A DNA stretch of 64,000 nt from contig OZ243044.1 in the NCBI GenBank assembly GCA_965212135.1, forward strand, positions 372,001-436,000, written 5' to 3'. Below, piece by piece: positions 53,013-60,742 of this stretch. Position 1 is the first letter of the stretch, and each line of letters starts with the position of its first letter. The notes below the pieces were generated by a model. That model did no database searches, was not told where the DNA came from, and saw nothing but the letters and a program-made list of their open reading frames with translations. Made by a program: the position numbers and the translations under genes. Source of the stretch: Bin75 sp965212135 (GTDB lineage Bacteria > Nitrospirota > Nitrospiria > Nitrospirales > UBA8639).

Positions 53013-53040
53013 TGACAAGGGAGCAATTCAGGTCGTCACC

Positions 53041-53712
53041 ATGCACGTCGGCGAGCACGTCACCGGAGGCGGCGGAGAACCCGCCGCGCGCACGCGGAAC
53101 ACCGCCGTCACCGTCATCGGCGTCGGCGGGCCAGTGGGGTCCGGCAAAACCGCGCTGGTCGAAGCGCTGGCCCGCGCGCTGCAATCCCGCATCCAACTCG
53201 CCGTCGTCACCAATGATATTTTCACAAAAGAAGACGCCGAATTTCTGACCACGCGCGGCGTGCTGCCCCCCGAACGGATTCTCGGCGTCGAAACCGGGGG
53301 CTGTCCGCACACGGCCGTCAGGGAAGACGCCTCCCATAATCAGGACGCCATCGGGGAACTGATCGCCCGTGTGCCCGGCCTGAAACTGGTCTTTCTGGAA
53401 AGCGGCGGGGATAATCTGGCGGCCACCTTCAGCCCGGAACTCGTGGACGAGGTGATATACGTCATTGACGTCGCCGCGGGGGATAAAATTCCCCGGAAAG
53501 GCGGGCCTGCCATCACGCGGTCAGGACTGCTGGTGGTGAATAAAACAGACCTGGCCCCGCACGTCGGCGCAGACCTGTCCATTATGGACCGGGACAGCCG
53601 GCGCATGAGGGGAGACAAACCCTTTGTGTTTACCAACCTCCTCGCGGGCGAAGGAGTCGCCATGGTGGCGGAATGGGTGGAACGATGCATGCGCGCGCGC
53701 GCCAAACACTGA
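53041..53712 (+). CDS. ureG: Urease accessory GTPase UreG
   Basis: 223 residues. SIMIBI-class GTPase that delivers nickel energy-dependently. P-loop GVGGPVGSGKTALVEAL, the metal-binding Cys-Pro-His in ETGGCPHTAVREDAS, LVFLESGGDNLAATFSPEL, and the base motif VVNKTDLAPHVGADL. The first ~15 residues contain two His and a glycine run, a short version of the His-rich N-terminus seen in some UreG. No ureE was found, so nickel supply may rest on UreG or hydrogenase chaperones. Overlaps ureD. Confidence 0.95.
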   Translation: MHVGEHVTGGGGEPAARTRNTAVTVIGVGGPVGSGKTALVEALARALQSRIQLAVVTNDIFTKEDAEFLTTRGVLPPERILGVETGGCPHTAVREDASHNQDAIGELIARVPGLKLVFLESGGDNLAATFSPELVDEVIYVIDVAAGDKIPRKGGPAITRSGLLVVNKTDLAPHVGADLSIMDRDSRRMRGDKPFVFTNLLAGEGVAMVAEWVERCMRARAKH

Positions 53713-54617
53713 CGGCCCGCGCGCCGGCGGCGCGCCAACGGCCTCCCGGAGCGGCCCCGCCGCCCGGCGCGGACACGACGCCTCCCCCAACCCGCACGGG
53801 AGAACTTGTTCTGAAATACGAACGCCGCGACGGCAAAACCGTCTCCACGTATTCACGCTGTTCCCACCCTTGGTATGCCTTCCCGCCTCTGTATCTCGAC
53901 CGCACGGGATGCGCCACGACGTTCCTCGGCAACCCGTCGGGAGGATTCGTCGGGGGAGACACGTGTTCGCTGCGGGCCACGTTGGGACGCGACGCACACG
54001 TCCTCTTCACCACGCCCTCGGCCACACGGGTCTATCGAAGCGACACGGCCCCCGCGCGTCAATTCATTGACGTGACCGTCGGCCCCGATGCCGTCATGGA
54101 ATGGGTCCCCGAACCCACCATTCCGTTTGCCGGTTCGCGCTTTGAGCAGCGCATCACCGTCCGGCTCGGGACGGGCGCCTCCCTGCTCCTCCGGGATGCC
54201 GTGGCGGCGGGCCGTGTGGCCAGAGGAGAACGATGGGCGTTTTCCCTGTTCAGCAATCGGATCACGATCACGCTTGCGGACGCGCGCTCCCTTGAAGAAC
54301 GGTACGTGCTCGCGCCGATCAAGGACAACGGCTGTCTGACCTTCGACCAGGGATGGAATTATGCGGGTTCCCTCTTCATTGTGAGCGAGGCGGTTTCGCG
54401 TTCAACGTGGACGCGTACCGGAGAAGAACTGGCCTCGGCGCTCGACGCCCATCCCGAACGCATCCTGGGCGGCGTCTCGGAAACGTCCGTTCCGGGCCTG
54501 GCCGTCAAAGTCGTGGCGCGCACCGCTCCCGATCTCAACGCGATGCTGGACCGCCTGTGGGGCGTCGCGCGGATGAACATCTGGCACGCCGCGATTCCCG
54601 ACCTGCGCCGCTACTAG
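53673..54617 (+). CDS. ureD: Urease accessory protein UreD (UreH)
   Basis: 314 residues. Scaffold of the UreDFG nickel-insertion complex. Recognised by YLDRTGCATTFLGNPSGGFVGGDTC, LTTPSATRVYRS (FTTPSATRVYRS here) and WVPEPTIPFAGSRFEQ. The first ~45 residues (Ala/Pro/Arg-rich) are not conserved and lie over the end of ureG. ATG 53673 or 53685 are both possible. It ends the forward urea operon. The next genes are on the reverse strand. Confidence 0.9.
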   Translation: MGGTMHARARQTLTARAPAARQRPPGAAPPPGADTTPPPTRTGELVLKYERRDGKTVSTYSRCSHPWYAFPPLYLDRTGCATTFLGNPSGGFVGGDTCSLRATLGRDAHVLFTTPSATRVYRSDTAPARQFIDVTVGPDAVMEWVPEPTIPFAGSRFEQRITVRLGTGASLLLRDAVAAGRVARGERWAFSLFSNRITITLADARSLEERYVLAPIKDNGCLTFDQGWNYAGSLFIVSEAVSRSTWTRTGEELASALDAHPERILGGVSETSVPGLAVKVVARTAPDLNAMLDRLWGVARMNIWHAAIPDLRRY

Positions 54618-54634
54618 GAACACGCGCCGGCGGG

Positions 54635-55426
54635 CTATTCCCCCACCCGCACCAGCAGGGCGCGGTCTTTACACACGGAAAACGTGTATTGATACAGCGC
54701 GACCGTGGCAAGCAAATACAGCACGTTCAAGCCCGCGGCCAACACGAGAGAATCCCAGGGAACCGTGTGATGCAGCAGGACCCCGCGCATGCCTTCAAAC
54801 ACGTGCGCGGCGGGGTTCGCCAGGGCCAGCGGCTGCAGCCAGGCGGGCAGCACGGAAAGAGGATAGAACACGCAGGAGATGGGCTGAAACAGAAAGACCA
54901 GCCCCCAGGCCAGGACTTCGGCCTGCTGGCCGAACCGCATAATCACCGACATGGTTAAAATGCCGATCAGCCATCCGGAGGCAATCAGATTCAGGACAAA
55001 CGGCAGGAGGGACAGGCCCATGAGAAAAACGTTATACGAATAAAAAAACAGGGCGAATCCCGCCATGATGATAAACACGGCGATCACCTTCAAGACGCTC
55101 ATGGCCATCATCGCCATCAGAAATTCCCCGGCGGTCAGGGGGCTGGAGAATAAATTCATCAGATTTCTCGACCAGATTTCTTCCAGAAACGAAATGGTGA
55201 TCCCCTGCTGCGCGCGAAACAGAATGTCCCAGAAAATAAGCGCGCCCAGAAAAAACGTCACGGCGGCGTGCAACCCTTTCCCTTCCTGGGCCAGATACAT
55301 CGTAATAAACCCCCACACCACCAGGTCCAGCAGGGGCCAGTAAAAAATCTCCAGCAACCGCGGAACACTCCGGCGGTAGAGAAACAGATGCCTCGTCATC
55401 AGCGCCGCGATGCGACCAATGTTCAT
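54635..55426 (-). CDS. ABC-2 type exporter permease
   Basis: 263 residues with six predicted membrane helices. The sequence HLFLYRRSVPRLLEIFYWPLLDLVVWGFITMYL and the ABC-2 middle segment GITISFLEEIWSRNLMNLFSSPLTAGEFL match the NodJ-like ABC-2 permease group. The substrate is unknown. A partner ATPase lies 106 bp upstream on the same strand. It converges with ureD with 17 bp between. Confidence 0.85.
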   Translation of the reverse strand: MNIGRIAALMTRHLFLYRRSVPRLLEIFYWPLLDLVVWGFITMYLAQEGKGLHAAVTFFLGALIFWDILFRAQQGITISFLEEIWSRNLMNLFSSPLTAGEFLMAMMAMSVLKVIAVFIIMAGFALFFYSYNVFLMGLSLLPFVLNLIASGWLIGILTMSVIMRFGQQAEVLAWGLVFLFQPISCVFYPLSVLPAWLQPLALANPAAHVFEGMRGVLLHHTVPWDSLVLAAGLNVLYLLATVALYQYTFSVCKDRALLVRVGE

Positions 55427-55532
55427 CGTCCGTTCCCATCCGGTGAAACGTTCGGGACCGCCGCCGCGTCACGCACGGCGGACGGCGCCCTCCCCGAGCG
55501 GCGCGGCACGAAACCCGTCGAGGCCGCGGCGA

Positions 55533-56264
55533 TCATGCGCGGTCCCGCGCGATTTTCAGGAAGACCCGTTCGAGGTCCCGTTCGCCATAGCGCGCGACGA
55601 CTTCTTCGGTCGTCCCCTGCGCGATCATTTTCCCGCGATGAAGAAACATGATCCGGTCGGACATTTCTTCCATCTCGCGCATATTGTGGGAGGCATACAG
55701 CATGCTCAAGCCTGACGCCGCGCGATAGTCCTTGAGAAATGCTTTAATCCTGTGCGCGATATCCGGGTCCAGACTGGCCGTGGGCTCGTCCAGAAACAGG
55801 ATTTTCGGTTCGGTCATGACGGCCTTTGCCAGCGTCAGCCGCGTGAGTTGTCCCGACGACAATTTGCGGGTGAGCGTCCGGCGAATGTCGCCCATGTCCA
55901 GTTGTTGAACCACGTCGTCAATGCGCCTCTTGACGTCCGACAGTCCGTACAATCGCCCCGTCACGTGGAGATTTTCTTCCACGGTCAGCGCGTAGGGCAT
56001 CGAGATATACGTGGAAGAAAAATTAATCCGCCGGAGAATGGTTTCCCGATGGTTCCGGAGATTGAGTCCGAACATCTCAATCGTGCCGTGCGTGGGGGTG
56101 ATCACGTCCAGCAGCATTTGAAACGTCGTGGTTTTTCCCGCGCCATTGGGGCCCAGCAGACCGACGGTCTCTCCGGGCCGGATCTCGAAAGACACATGAT
56201 CCACCGCGGTAAACTCACCAAACCGTTTCGTCAGATTCTGAACACGGACAATGGGATCAGACAT
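55533..56264 (-). CDS. ABC exporter ATP-binding protein
   Basis: 243 residues from ATG 56264. Walker A GPNGAGKTTT, signature LSSGQLTRLTLAKA (LSSGQ instead of LSGGQ), Walker B ILFLDEPTASLDPDIA, and switch His in YASHNMREME. Likely energises the neighbouring ABC-2 permease. The open frame extends ~100 codons upstream, but that part lies antisense to the cytochrome gene's haem motifs and was rejected. A start five codons earlier (56279) is also possible. Confidence 0.9.
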   Translation of the reverse strand: MSDPIVRVQNLTKRFGEFTAVDHVSFEIRPGETVGLLGPNGAGKTTTFQMLLDVITPTHGTIEMFGLNLRNHRETILRRINFSSTYISMPYALTVEENLHVTGRLYGLSDVKRRIDDVVQQLDMGDIRRTLTRKLSSGQLTRLTLAKAVMTEPKILFLDEPTASLDPDIAHRIKAFLKDYRAASGLSMLYASHNMREMEEMSDRIMFLHRGKMIAQGTTEEVVARYGERDLERVFLKIARDRA

Positions 56265-56283
56265 GGGCGCGGCCGGCATGACG

Positions 56284-56985
56284 TTAAAACAACAACGTTC
56301 CGATTTTGTCCGCGAGATGGCACACCTCGCAATTTTTGCGAAGCACCCTGCCCTCGAACGCGGTGTGATTGTCATGGCAGCGCACGCAATCGGCCATGGA
56401 CGCGTTCCACAACGCCGATCCCTCGGGGTGGTCGGGGGCATGCGGTTCCCCGTCCAACGCGGCGTGTCCGCGCGGAATGACAATGGGGTAGCCTTTGATC
56501 GGCTTGCCGTGCACCACGCGCGCGTGACAGGTCGTGCAGCCCTCTCCCCGACCGCGTGCGCCAAACGCCTCCATGTGCGTCCGGTGGCTCATGACCAGGC
56601 CCACGCCGTTGACGGGTTTCGGCAAATCTCTCGTCGCAATTTCCGACGTTCCGAGTATCGCGCGGTGGCAACGCAGGCAGACGGCCGAATCCACGCGCGC
56701 GCGCAAGTCATGCGTGTCGGTCGGCGTCCCAAACCACGTAATGGCCACGTCGCTCAAACCCTTCACCACCTTGTCTTCGAGAAATCCCGTCAAGCCGGGG
56801 CGCACGTGACATTCCACGCAGGTCACGTCTTTGTGGGACGACGCGGCCCAGCTTTCCACCGACGGCCGAATGGTGTGGCAGGATGCGCAAAACCTCGGAT
56901 GGCTGGTGAGCGGCACGGCCGCCGTCCCGGCCATCAGCAGGACACCGGCAATCGCCGGCAGGATGAATGCGCTCCTTCGGTTCAT
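56284..56985 (-). CDS. NapC/NirT-like multihaem c-type cytochrome with six CxxCH motifs
   Basis: 233 residues. One N-terminal membrane anchor (AFILPAIAGVLLMAGTAAV) and six haem-binding motifs in order: CASCH, CVECH, CLRCH, CTTCH, CVRCH, CEVCH. NapC/NrfH quinol dehydrogenases have four, so this one carries two extra. It should pass electrons between the quinone pool and periplasmic enzymes, but the partner is not visible here. The ATG at 56985 lies one base after the mobB stop, so it is co-transcribed with the molybdenum-cofactor genes. Confidence 0.85.
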   Translation of the reverse strand: MNRRSAFILPAIAGVLLMAGTAAVPLTSHPRFCASCHTIRPSVESWAASSHKDVTCVECHVRPGLTGFLEDKVVKGLSDVAITWFGTPTDTHDLRARVDSAVCLRCHRAILGTSEIATRDLPKPVNGVGLVMSHRTHMEAFGARGRGEGCTTCHARVVHGKPIKGYPIVIPRGHAALDGEPHAPDHPEGSALWNASMADCVRCHDNHTAFEGRVLRKNCEVCHLADKIGTLLF

Positions 56986-56986
56986 G

Positions 56987-57490
56987 TCAGGCGGAAGCGG
57001 TCCTGGGGTAATGCCGGACAATCAACCGCACAAGCGACGCAATATCATCCCGGTCAATACACGGCACCGCCGCTTCGATGGGTTGCATCGAGACGATGGC
57101 CAGCAGGCCCTCGACGGACACGTTCACTTCATCAAGCTGTTCGCGGACGACGGCGATTTTCGGATAGGCTTCGCTCTTCCACCCTTCCGCGAGAATTAAA
57201 TCCGCGTGGCCGTCGAGAAACCGGTTGCCGACGTCTTCGACGTTCAGCTCTTCCGAGACGTCGGCAAACATGGCCATGCTGCCCCTGGACACCACGATGA
57301 CGGCGCTGGCGCCGGCCTGTTTATGCCGCCAACTGTCCTTCCCTTCCGTGTCCAGGTCAAACCCGTGCCCCGCGTGTTTCACGGTCGCCACGCGGTACCC
57401 CTCGCGAGTCAATTCGGGAATCACGCGTTCAATCAACGTGGTTTTCCCGCTGTTTGAACGTCCGACAAAGGAGAGGATGGGCGGCGCCAT
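56987..57490 (-). CDS. mobB: Molybdopterin-guanine dinucleotide biosynthesis protein B
   Basis: 167 residues. P-loop GTPase-like protein: PILSFVGRSNSGKTTLIERVI at the N-terminus, YRVATVKHAGHGFDLDTEGKDSWRHKQAGA next, and DLILAEGWKSEAYPKIAVVR near the middle. All are hallmarks of MobB. It aids loading of the guanylated molybdenum cofactor on target enzymes. It lies 3 bp after moeA and directly before the cytochrome gene. No molybdoenzyme is in the window. Confidence 0.93.
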   Translation of the reverse strand: MAPPILSFVGRSNSGKTTLIERVIPELTREGYRVATVKHAGHGFDLDTEGKDSWRHKQAGASAVIVVSRGSMAMFADVSEELNVEDVGNRFLDGHADLILAEGWKSEAYPKIAVVREQLDEVNVSVEGLLAIVSMQPIEAAVPCIDRDDIASLVRLIVRHYPRTASA

Positions 57491-57493
57491 GGG

Positions 57494-58720
57494 CTACAGA
57501 ATGTTGCCGAGAACCTGGACGTGAACGGTATCGCCGGGATTGACGTGTTCAACGTCTTCCGGAATATCAATCAACCCGTTGGCTTTGACCATGGACGTCA
57601 GGATGCCGGACCCTTGCGGACCGGTGGTTCGAACGGTCAGTGTTCCGTTTTTGTGTTCCAGGATGCCCCGCAGGAAATGCCGCCGGTCGGGACGCTTGGA
57701 AAACCGTTCCTGAAACGCGGCCCGTACCACCGGGCGCGCCACGTGCCGGTGGCCTCCCATTTTCATGACCGCCGGGCGAACCAGTTGTTCAAACGTCACC
57801 ATGGACGACACGGGGTTGCCCGGCAACCCAAACGCCAGCTTGCCCCGGATGGAGCCAAAGGCCAGGGGTTGACCGGGGCGAATCGCCAGTTTCCAAAAAT
57901 GCATGTCGGCGCCCAGCTCCGCGAAAACAGCTTTGGTAAAATCATAGTCGCCCATGGACACGCCGCCCGACAACACCAGGATATCGCAGCCCAGACCCTG
58001 CGCAATTTTCTCTTTGAGGGCTTCGGGCGCATCCCTGGCAATGCCCAGCAGCAACGGAATCCCGCCGGCTTCCTGAACGGCCGCGGCGATGCCATAGCTG
58101 TTGGAATTGACGATTTTATTTTCATCAAACTTCTCGTCCAGGTCGGCGAGTTCATCGCCCGTGGACAGAATAGCCACCCGCGGACGCTGATGCACCGGCA
58201 CAAACGATTTTGCCAGAATCGCCAGCATGCCCAGTTCCGCCGGACGCAGTTGCGTGCCGCGGGAAATGATGCGCTCGCCTTCCTTGACGTCTTCCCCCTT
58301 TGGACGGATATTGGCGTTCCGTGGTTCCGGCTGAAAAATCCGGACGCCGGTCCCGGACGGCTCCGTGAATTCCACCCGCACCACGGTATCCGCCCCATCG
58401 GGCAGAGGGGCGCCGGTCATAATCCGAATGGCTTCGCCGGGTCCCACGGTTTTGGCGGCCACCTGCCCGGCCGGCACGTCTTCCACGACCGTCAATTCCG
58501 CCGGCCTGGTGATGTCATGCTCTTTTTTGATGTCTTCCCAGCGAACGGCGAATCCATCCATGGCCGAATTATTCCACGGAGGATTGTCCCGAGGCGCCAC
58601 AATATCCTCGCCCAAGACGCGGTCCAGCGCGTCCAGCAAGCCGACTTTCTCGCACCCCAGCGGCGCGGCGGCGGCCAGCACGATTTCCTGCGCGCGCGCG
58701 AGAGTGGTCAGGTCATTCAT
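57494..58720 (-). CDS. moeA: Molybdopterin molybdenumtransferase
   Basis: 408 residues from ATG 58720, which overlaps the stop of the upstream ATPase gene (ATGA). MoeA inserts molybdate into adenylylated molybdopterin. Motifs: ALDRVLGEDIVAPRDNPPWNNSAMDGFAV, IMTGAPLPDGADTVV, LSTGDEL, and ISCG-like LVLSGGVSMGDYDF, then GLPGNPVSSMVTFEQL. The longer frame to 58795 reads through the neighbouring gene and was not used. Confidence 0.95.
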   Translation of the reverse strand: MNDLTTLARAQEIVLAAAAPLGCEKVGLLDALDRVLGEDIVAPRDNPPWNNSAMDGFAVRWEDIKKEHDITRPAELTVVEDVPAGQVAAKTVGPGEAIRIMTGAPLPDGADTVVRVEFTEPSGTGVRIFQPEPRNANIRPKGEDVKEGERIISRGTQLRPAELGMLAILAKSFVPVHQRPRVAILSTGDELADLDEKFDENKIVNSNSYGIAAAVQEAGGIPLLLGIARDAPEALKEKIAQGLGCDILVLSGGVSMGDYDFTKAVFAELGADMHFWKLAIRPGQPLAFGSIRGKLAFGLPGNPVSSMVTFEQLVRPAVMKMGGHRHVARPVVRAAFQERFSKRPDRRHFLRGILEHKNGTLTVRTTGPQGSGILTSMVKANGLIDIPEDVEHVNPGDTVHVQVLGNIL

Positions 58721-59691
58721 GGGGTTCGGCTGCTCTGCGGTTTCTTGAACGGGCTTCTGGACGGGATCTGAACCAGCGAGCCTTTTTTCTTGCAATACTC
58801 GTCCACTTTATTGGCGATGCCGTGATACGCCTCGGCCGTCGGCGAGTCGGAATGAAACAAGGCATACGGTTCGCCGTAATCGCTTTGGCGCACCACGTCG
58901 GGGTCCAGCGGGATGCGTCCCAGAAAGGGCACGTCCATGTCGTGAGCGGACGCTTCGCCGCCGCCCATTCGAAACACTTCAATGGACTTGTGACAATGCG
59001 GGCACTCAAGACCGCTCATATTTTCCACAATGCCGATAATCGGCAATTCGCTGTCCTTGGCAAAGTTGACGGATTTGCGCGCGTCAAGCAGCGCGACCTC
59101 CTGCGGAGTGGACACAATCACGCAGCCCGTGACTTTCCCGATCAGGTCAATCGTCGTCACCGACTCATTACCCGTTCCGGGCGGCAAATCCACAATGAGA
59201 TATTGTAAATCCTGCCATTCCACGCCGCCGAGCAATTGATTGATGAACTCAAACTTATAGGCGTCTCGCCAGATAATGGGGTCGTCGGAGTTCTGCAACA
59301 GAAAGGACATTGAAGCGATTTTCATGTTGTAGGCCTGGTGGGGAATAATGCCCCCGCCCGTGCTGATCTTGAGGCGTTGGCCTTCGGCGCCGACCATTTT
59401 GGGAATGTTCGGGCCGTGAATATCCATGTCGCAGATGCCCACTTCATAGCCCTTCAACGCCAGGCTCACGGCCAGGTTCGTGGAGAGGGTGCTCTTGCCG
59501 ACTCCGCCCTTGTTGCTCATGACGAGAATTTTGTAGTCAATGCGCTCCATGCGCTTCGCCACCAGCCACCGGCTGTGGCCTTCCTTGTCTTTCTGGCAGG
59601 TTTCATTCTCATCACAAATGGCGCAGGCCCACATATACGTGCAAGCATCGCCCGTAGTTGAGGATTGCATAATCGGCAATTCAGTCGGCAT
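58717..59691 (-). CDS. Mrp/NBP35-type P-loop ATPase (iron-sulfur carrier)
   Basis: 324 residues from ATG 59691 (59721 is an in-frame alternative). Deviant Walker A MSNKGGVGKSTLSTNLA, then CDMDIHGPNIPKM, LIVDLPPGTGNESVT, and the cluster-binding CPHC in GLECPHCHKSIEVF. The N-terminal region adds four cysteines in CTYMWACAICDENETC, not part of the minimal ApbC/Mrp, perhaps a second metal site as in NBP35. Role: Fe-S cluster transfer. It is upstream of moeA with a 4-bp overlap. Confidence 0.9.
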   Translation of the reverse strand: MPTELPIMQSSTTGDACTYMWACAICDENETCQKDKEGHSRWLVAKRMERIDYKILVMSNKGGVGKSTLSTNLAVSLALKGYEVGICDMDIHGPNIPKMVGAEGQRLKISTGGGIIPHQAYNMKIASMSFLLQNSDDPIIWRDAYKFEFINQLLGGVEWQDLQYLIVDLPPGTGNESVTTIDLIGKVTGCVIVSTPQEVALLDARKSVNFAKDSELPIIGIVENMSGLECPHCHKSIEVFRMGGGEASAHDMDVPFLGRIPLDPDVVRQSDYGEPYALFHSDSPTAEAYHGIANKVDEYCKKKGSLVQIPSRSPFKKPQSSRTP

Positions 59692-59742
59692 GTATGCCTC
59701 CACGTTTACAATGACAATCAATCAAAAAATTCATGGTCAACG

Positions 59743-60678
59743 TCAGGGAACGCCCACATACTCATCGGTCGCGCCGCCCGATCCGGTTGAAGGGTTGGGG
59801 CGCGGCGCGGCGGCGCCCGCCGAGGGACTCGCGGCAACGTTCGCGTCCGCTTCATGCTCCCCGTCCGCCTCTTTTTTCTTGAAGAACCCGGCGCTGATAA
59901 TGCCGACCTCATAGAAAAAATACATCGGCAACGCCATGAGACATTGATTAAAAGGATCCGGGGTCGGCGTCAAGAGCGCGGCGAAAAGAAACGAACCCAG
60001 AAACGCCCACTTTCGGTATTTTTTCAGAAAGGGCGCGTCGGTCCACCCCAGTTTAGCCATAAGCGTAATCGCGAGCGGCACTTCAAACGTCAGGCCAAAC
60101 ACCACCAGAAACCACAGGGAAAAGCCCACGTAACTGGCAATGGACAATTGCGGAATAAATCCGGCCTGCACACCGTAGGAAATCAGGAAGTTCAGCGCGA
60201 ACGGCAGCACAAAAAAGAAACAGAACGCCAGCCCCAGGTAAAACGCGATGGTGCTCGTGATGACAAACGGCGCCACGAACCGGCGTTCCTGCGCGTGCAG
60301 GCCTGGCACCACAAACGACCAGATTTCCCACAGGATATAGGGCGTCGCGAGGACCAGCGCAAACAGGGCCGCCACCTTGAGGTTTTGCCACAAGGCTTCG
60401 GCGGGAGCCAAAAACACAAACGGGATTTTCGGCAACTCCGTCGGCACCCACGTCAGGCTGCCGGGAACAAACATATTCTGCAGCGGAACCCGCAGCCATT
60501 GCACCAGGGTATCGGCGTAGAAAAACGTTCCGATAAACAGCAGGGCCACGACAATGACGGCTTTGGTCAGCCTTGCCTGAAACTCAAACAAGTGCTGCAT
60601 GACCGGCATTTTCCTATCCTCGAAAGGATTAAATACCTTGTCCTGCACCCACCGCTTAAATGTTGACGTGTCCGCCAT
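59743..60678 (-). CDS. tatC: Twin-arginine translocase subunit TatC
   Basis: 311 residues from ATG 60678. Six membrane helices. Conserved cytosolic start with PVMQHLFEFQARLTKAVI, and FVVPGLHAQERRFVAPFV, the TatC first-periplasmic-loop/second-loop signature. It also has FGLTFEVPLAI. The C-terminal ~45 residues are an Ala/Pro/Gly-rich hydrophilic tail unusual for TatC. Exports folded proteins. UrtA in this window has a Tat signal. tatA/B are not present here. Confidence 0.93.
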   Translation of the reverse strand: MADTSTFKRWVQDKVFNPFEDRKMPVMQHLFEFQARLTKAVIVVALLFIGTFFYADTLVQWLRVPLQNMFVPGSLTWVPTELPKIPFVFLAPAEALWQNLKVAALFALVLATPYILWEIWSFVVPGLHAQERRFVAPFVITSTIAFYLGLAFCFFFVLPFALNFLISYGVQAGFIPQLSIASYVGFSLWFLVVFGLTFEVPLAITLMAKLGWTDAPFLKKYRKWAFLGSFLFAALLTPTPDPFNQCLMALPMYFFYEVGIISAGFFKKKEADGEHEADANVAASPSAGAAAPRPNPSTGSGGATDEYVGVP

Positions 60679-60742
60679 GTCTGTCATTGCACGGGCGATG
60701 CGGATTATCGCCGCGCGTCGCCGCGCGCGGGATACCACGACC

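Noticed and set aside
55533..56564. Longer ABC ATPase of 343 residues
   Set aside because: The first ~100 codons are antisense to the haem motifs of the cytochrome gene and show no ABC-domain features. The start at 56264 gives a normal protein.
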